A DNA stretch of 6,786 nt from assembly GCA_900757205.1 (NCBI GenBank), contig CAAENA010000033.1, positions 1 to 6,786 on the forward strand, given 5' to 3'. The notes under the pieces were generated by a model. That model was not told where the DNA came from. It saw only the letters and a list, made by a program, of their open reading frames with translations, and ran no database searches. Within the stretch, counting starts at the first letter, position 1, and each line of letters opens with the position of its first letter. The stretch is from an uncultured Collinsella sp. (lineage in GTDB: Bacteria > Actinomycetota > Coriobacteriia > Coriobacteriales > Coriobacteriaceae). Shown piece after piece: positions 6,555 to 6,786 of this stretch. The position numbers and the translations under genes were made by a program.

Positions 6555-6575
6555 TGCGATATACCGTTCATCGCA
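6555..6575. promoter_or_regulatory. Operator-like palindrome TGCGAT-N9-ATCGCA
   Basis: TGCGAT (6555-6560) and ATCGCA (6570-6575) are perfect 6-base inverted arms around 9 bases. The centre-to-centre spacing of 15 bases is somewhat more than one helical turn. It lies about 140 bases before arcA, downstream of the candidate promoter at 6485-6513 and upstream of the TATAAC at 6624. A repressor site is one reading; the factor is unknown. Confidence 0.35.
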
Positions 6576-6645
6576 CTTTGTTGACCGTTCGGGGGCGAGG
6601 TGGAATTGCGGGTGATTTTTGGATATAACTAGAGCTGTCAGCAAG

Positions 6646-6695
6646 CAGCGTCTCATATGGAGGGGCGCTGATACATTCGGCCAGTAAGGCCCGAA
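6646..6695 (+). promoter_or_regulatory. Two tandem hairpins in the arcA 5' leader
   Basis: First hairpin: CAGCGTCTC (6646-6654) pairs with GAGG (6660-6663) and CGCTG (6666-6670), nine pairs with one G-U and a two-base GG bulge. Second: TTCGGCC (6676-6682) pairs with GGCCCGAA (6688-6695), seven pairs with a single bulged C and an AGTAA loop. They end 8 bases before the arcA ribosome site. They may stabilise the message or act in translational control; no riboswitch class is recognised. Confidence 0.45.
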
Positions 6696-6703
6696 AGAAA
6701 GGT

Positions 6704-6709
6704 AGGAGG
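6704..6709 (+). promoter_or_regulatory. arcA ribosome binding site, unusually close to start
   Basis: A perfect AGGAGG sits only two bases before the ATG at 6712, closer than the usual 5-9 bases. GAAAGG at 6697-6702, nine bases from the ATG, may provide an alternative contact. No downstream start fits the arginine deiminase N-terminus better, so the ATG at 6712 is kept. Confidence 0.6.
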
Positions 6710-6711
6710 CC

Positions 6712-6786
6712 ATGACGAAAGGTCTGCACGTGCCTTCCGAGATCGGCAAGCTCAGGAAGGTCTGCCTGCACCGTCCCGGCGACGAG
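6712..6786 (+). CDS. arcA: Arginine deiminase, N-terminal 25 codons only
   Basis: Only the first 25 residues are inside the window: MTKGLHVPSEIGKLRK followed by VCLHRPGDE. The GLHVPSEIGKLRKV and LHRPG pattern matches the start of bacterial arginine deiminases, which convert arginine to citrulline and ammonia in the cytoplasm as the first step of the ATP-yielding arginine deiminase pathway. The catalytic Cys and His residues lie beyond the edge, so activity and full length cannot be judged. Related guanidino-modifying enzymes share the fold, but this opening is characteristic of ArcA. It is divergent from ppk1 and preceded by a structured leader. Whether arcB, arcC or a transporter follow is unknown. 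Confidence 0.85.
   Translation, partial: MTKGLHVPSEIGKLRKVCLHRPGDE

Larger units (their letters stand above)
6470..6621. repeat. Duplicated 18-base motif AATTGCGnnTGATTTTTG
   Basis: The motif occurs at 6470-6487 (AATTGCGAATGATTTTTG) and 6604-6621 (AATTGCGGGTGATTTTTG), in the same orientation 134 bases apart and differing at two adjacent bases. The interval shown spans both copies and the unrelated DNA between them. Each copy is followed by a possible promoter element (TTGAGA overlapping the first copy, TATAAC after the second). A related AATGATTTTT also occurs at 2295-2304. Confidence 0.55.
6154..6711. other. AT-rich divergent intergenic region between ppk1 and arcA
   Basis: This 558-base gap between the two divergent starts holds no gene I can support. 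By hand count 6361-6540 is 34% GC, against 62% in a sampled 60-base stretch of ppk1. It must contain promoters for both neighbours. It carries several ordered signals listed separately: a GC hairpin at the ppk1 start, a 23-base dyad, a GAAA hairpin, a duplicated 18-base motif, an operator-like palindrome and two hairpins before arcA. Between 6199 and 6417 I see only a weak CTCAC/GTGAG dyad (6328-6344). No tRNA or recognised RNA family was found by eye. Confidence 0.7.

Noticed and set aside
6516..6749. 77-residue minus-strand frame across the arcA leader and start
   Set aside because: It overlaps the arcA ribosome site and first codons head-on, crosses both leader hairpins, and has no convincing ribosome site or known family. 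A dispersed repeat being read as protein is possible but not shown.
1..6786. Search for CRISPR arrays, tRNA/rRNA, insertion sequences and attachment sites
   Set aside because: No regularly spaced repeats, transposase-like protein, terminal inverted repeats with target duplications, or tRNA cloverleaf were seen on either strand.

Overview
The window reads as a chromosomal segment of a high-GC Gram-positive bacterium. The overall protein style, the gene set and the head of an arginine deiminase gene suggest the Coriobacteriia, perhaps Collinsella or a relative. That placement is inference, not something a search has confirmed. Coding DNA is GC-rich (62% in one hand-counted 60-base stretch of ppk), while the one large intergenic region is far more AT-rich (34% GC by hand count over 6361-6540).

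Five genes lie on the minus strand, and one gene begins on the plus strand at the right edge. Read in the direction of minus-strand transcription, the order is: polyphosphate kinase 1 (ppk1, 3751-6153) closed by a strong branched terminator (3684-3727); an RlmD/RumA-type Fe-S 23S rRNA uracil-5-methyltransferase (2324-3637); a DJ-1/YajL-family protein (1675-2217) whose stop overlaps the start of a Maf nucleotide pyrophosphatase (1097-1678); a second terminator (1057-1088); and a self-processing P1/DmpA-type (S58) peptidase (1-996) that runs off the left edge. At the right edge the first 25 codons of arginine deiminase (arcA, from 6712) diverge from ppk1.

The genes are mostly housekeeping: rRNA modification, nucleotide-pool and protein or metabolite quality control (Maf, DJ-1), polyphosphate storage, and arginine fermentation starting at ArcA. 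The clearest transcriptional unit is pfpI-maf, with a 4-base ATGA overlap. The methyltransferase may read through into it because no terminator is visible between them.

I see no wholly new system, mobile element, CRISPR array, tRNA or rRNA. Two parts deserve attention. One is the ppk1-arcA intergenic region (6154-6711), which holds a 23-base dyad, a GAAA-capped hairpin, a duplicated 18-base motif, an operator-like palindrome and two hairpins in the arcA leader. The other is the roughly 105-residue Pro/Ala/Glu-rich extension of PPK1, which has an internal 25-residue repeat and a basic, glycine/leucine-rich tail.
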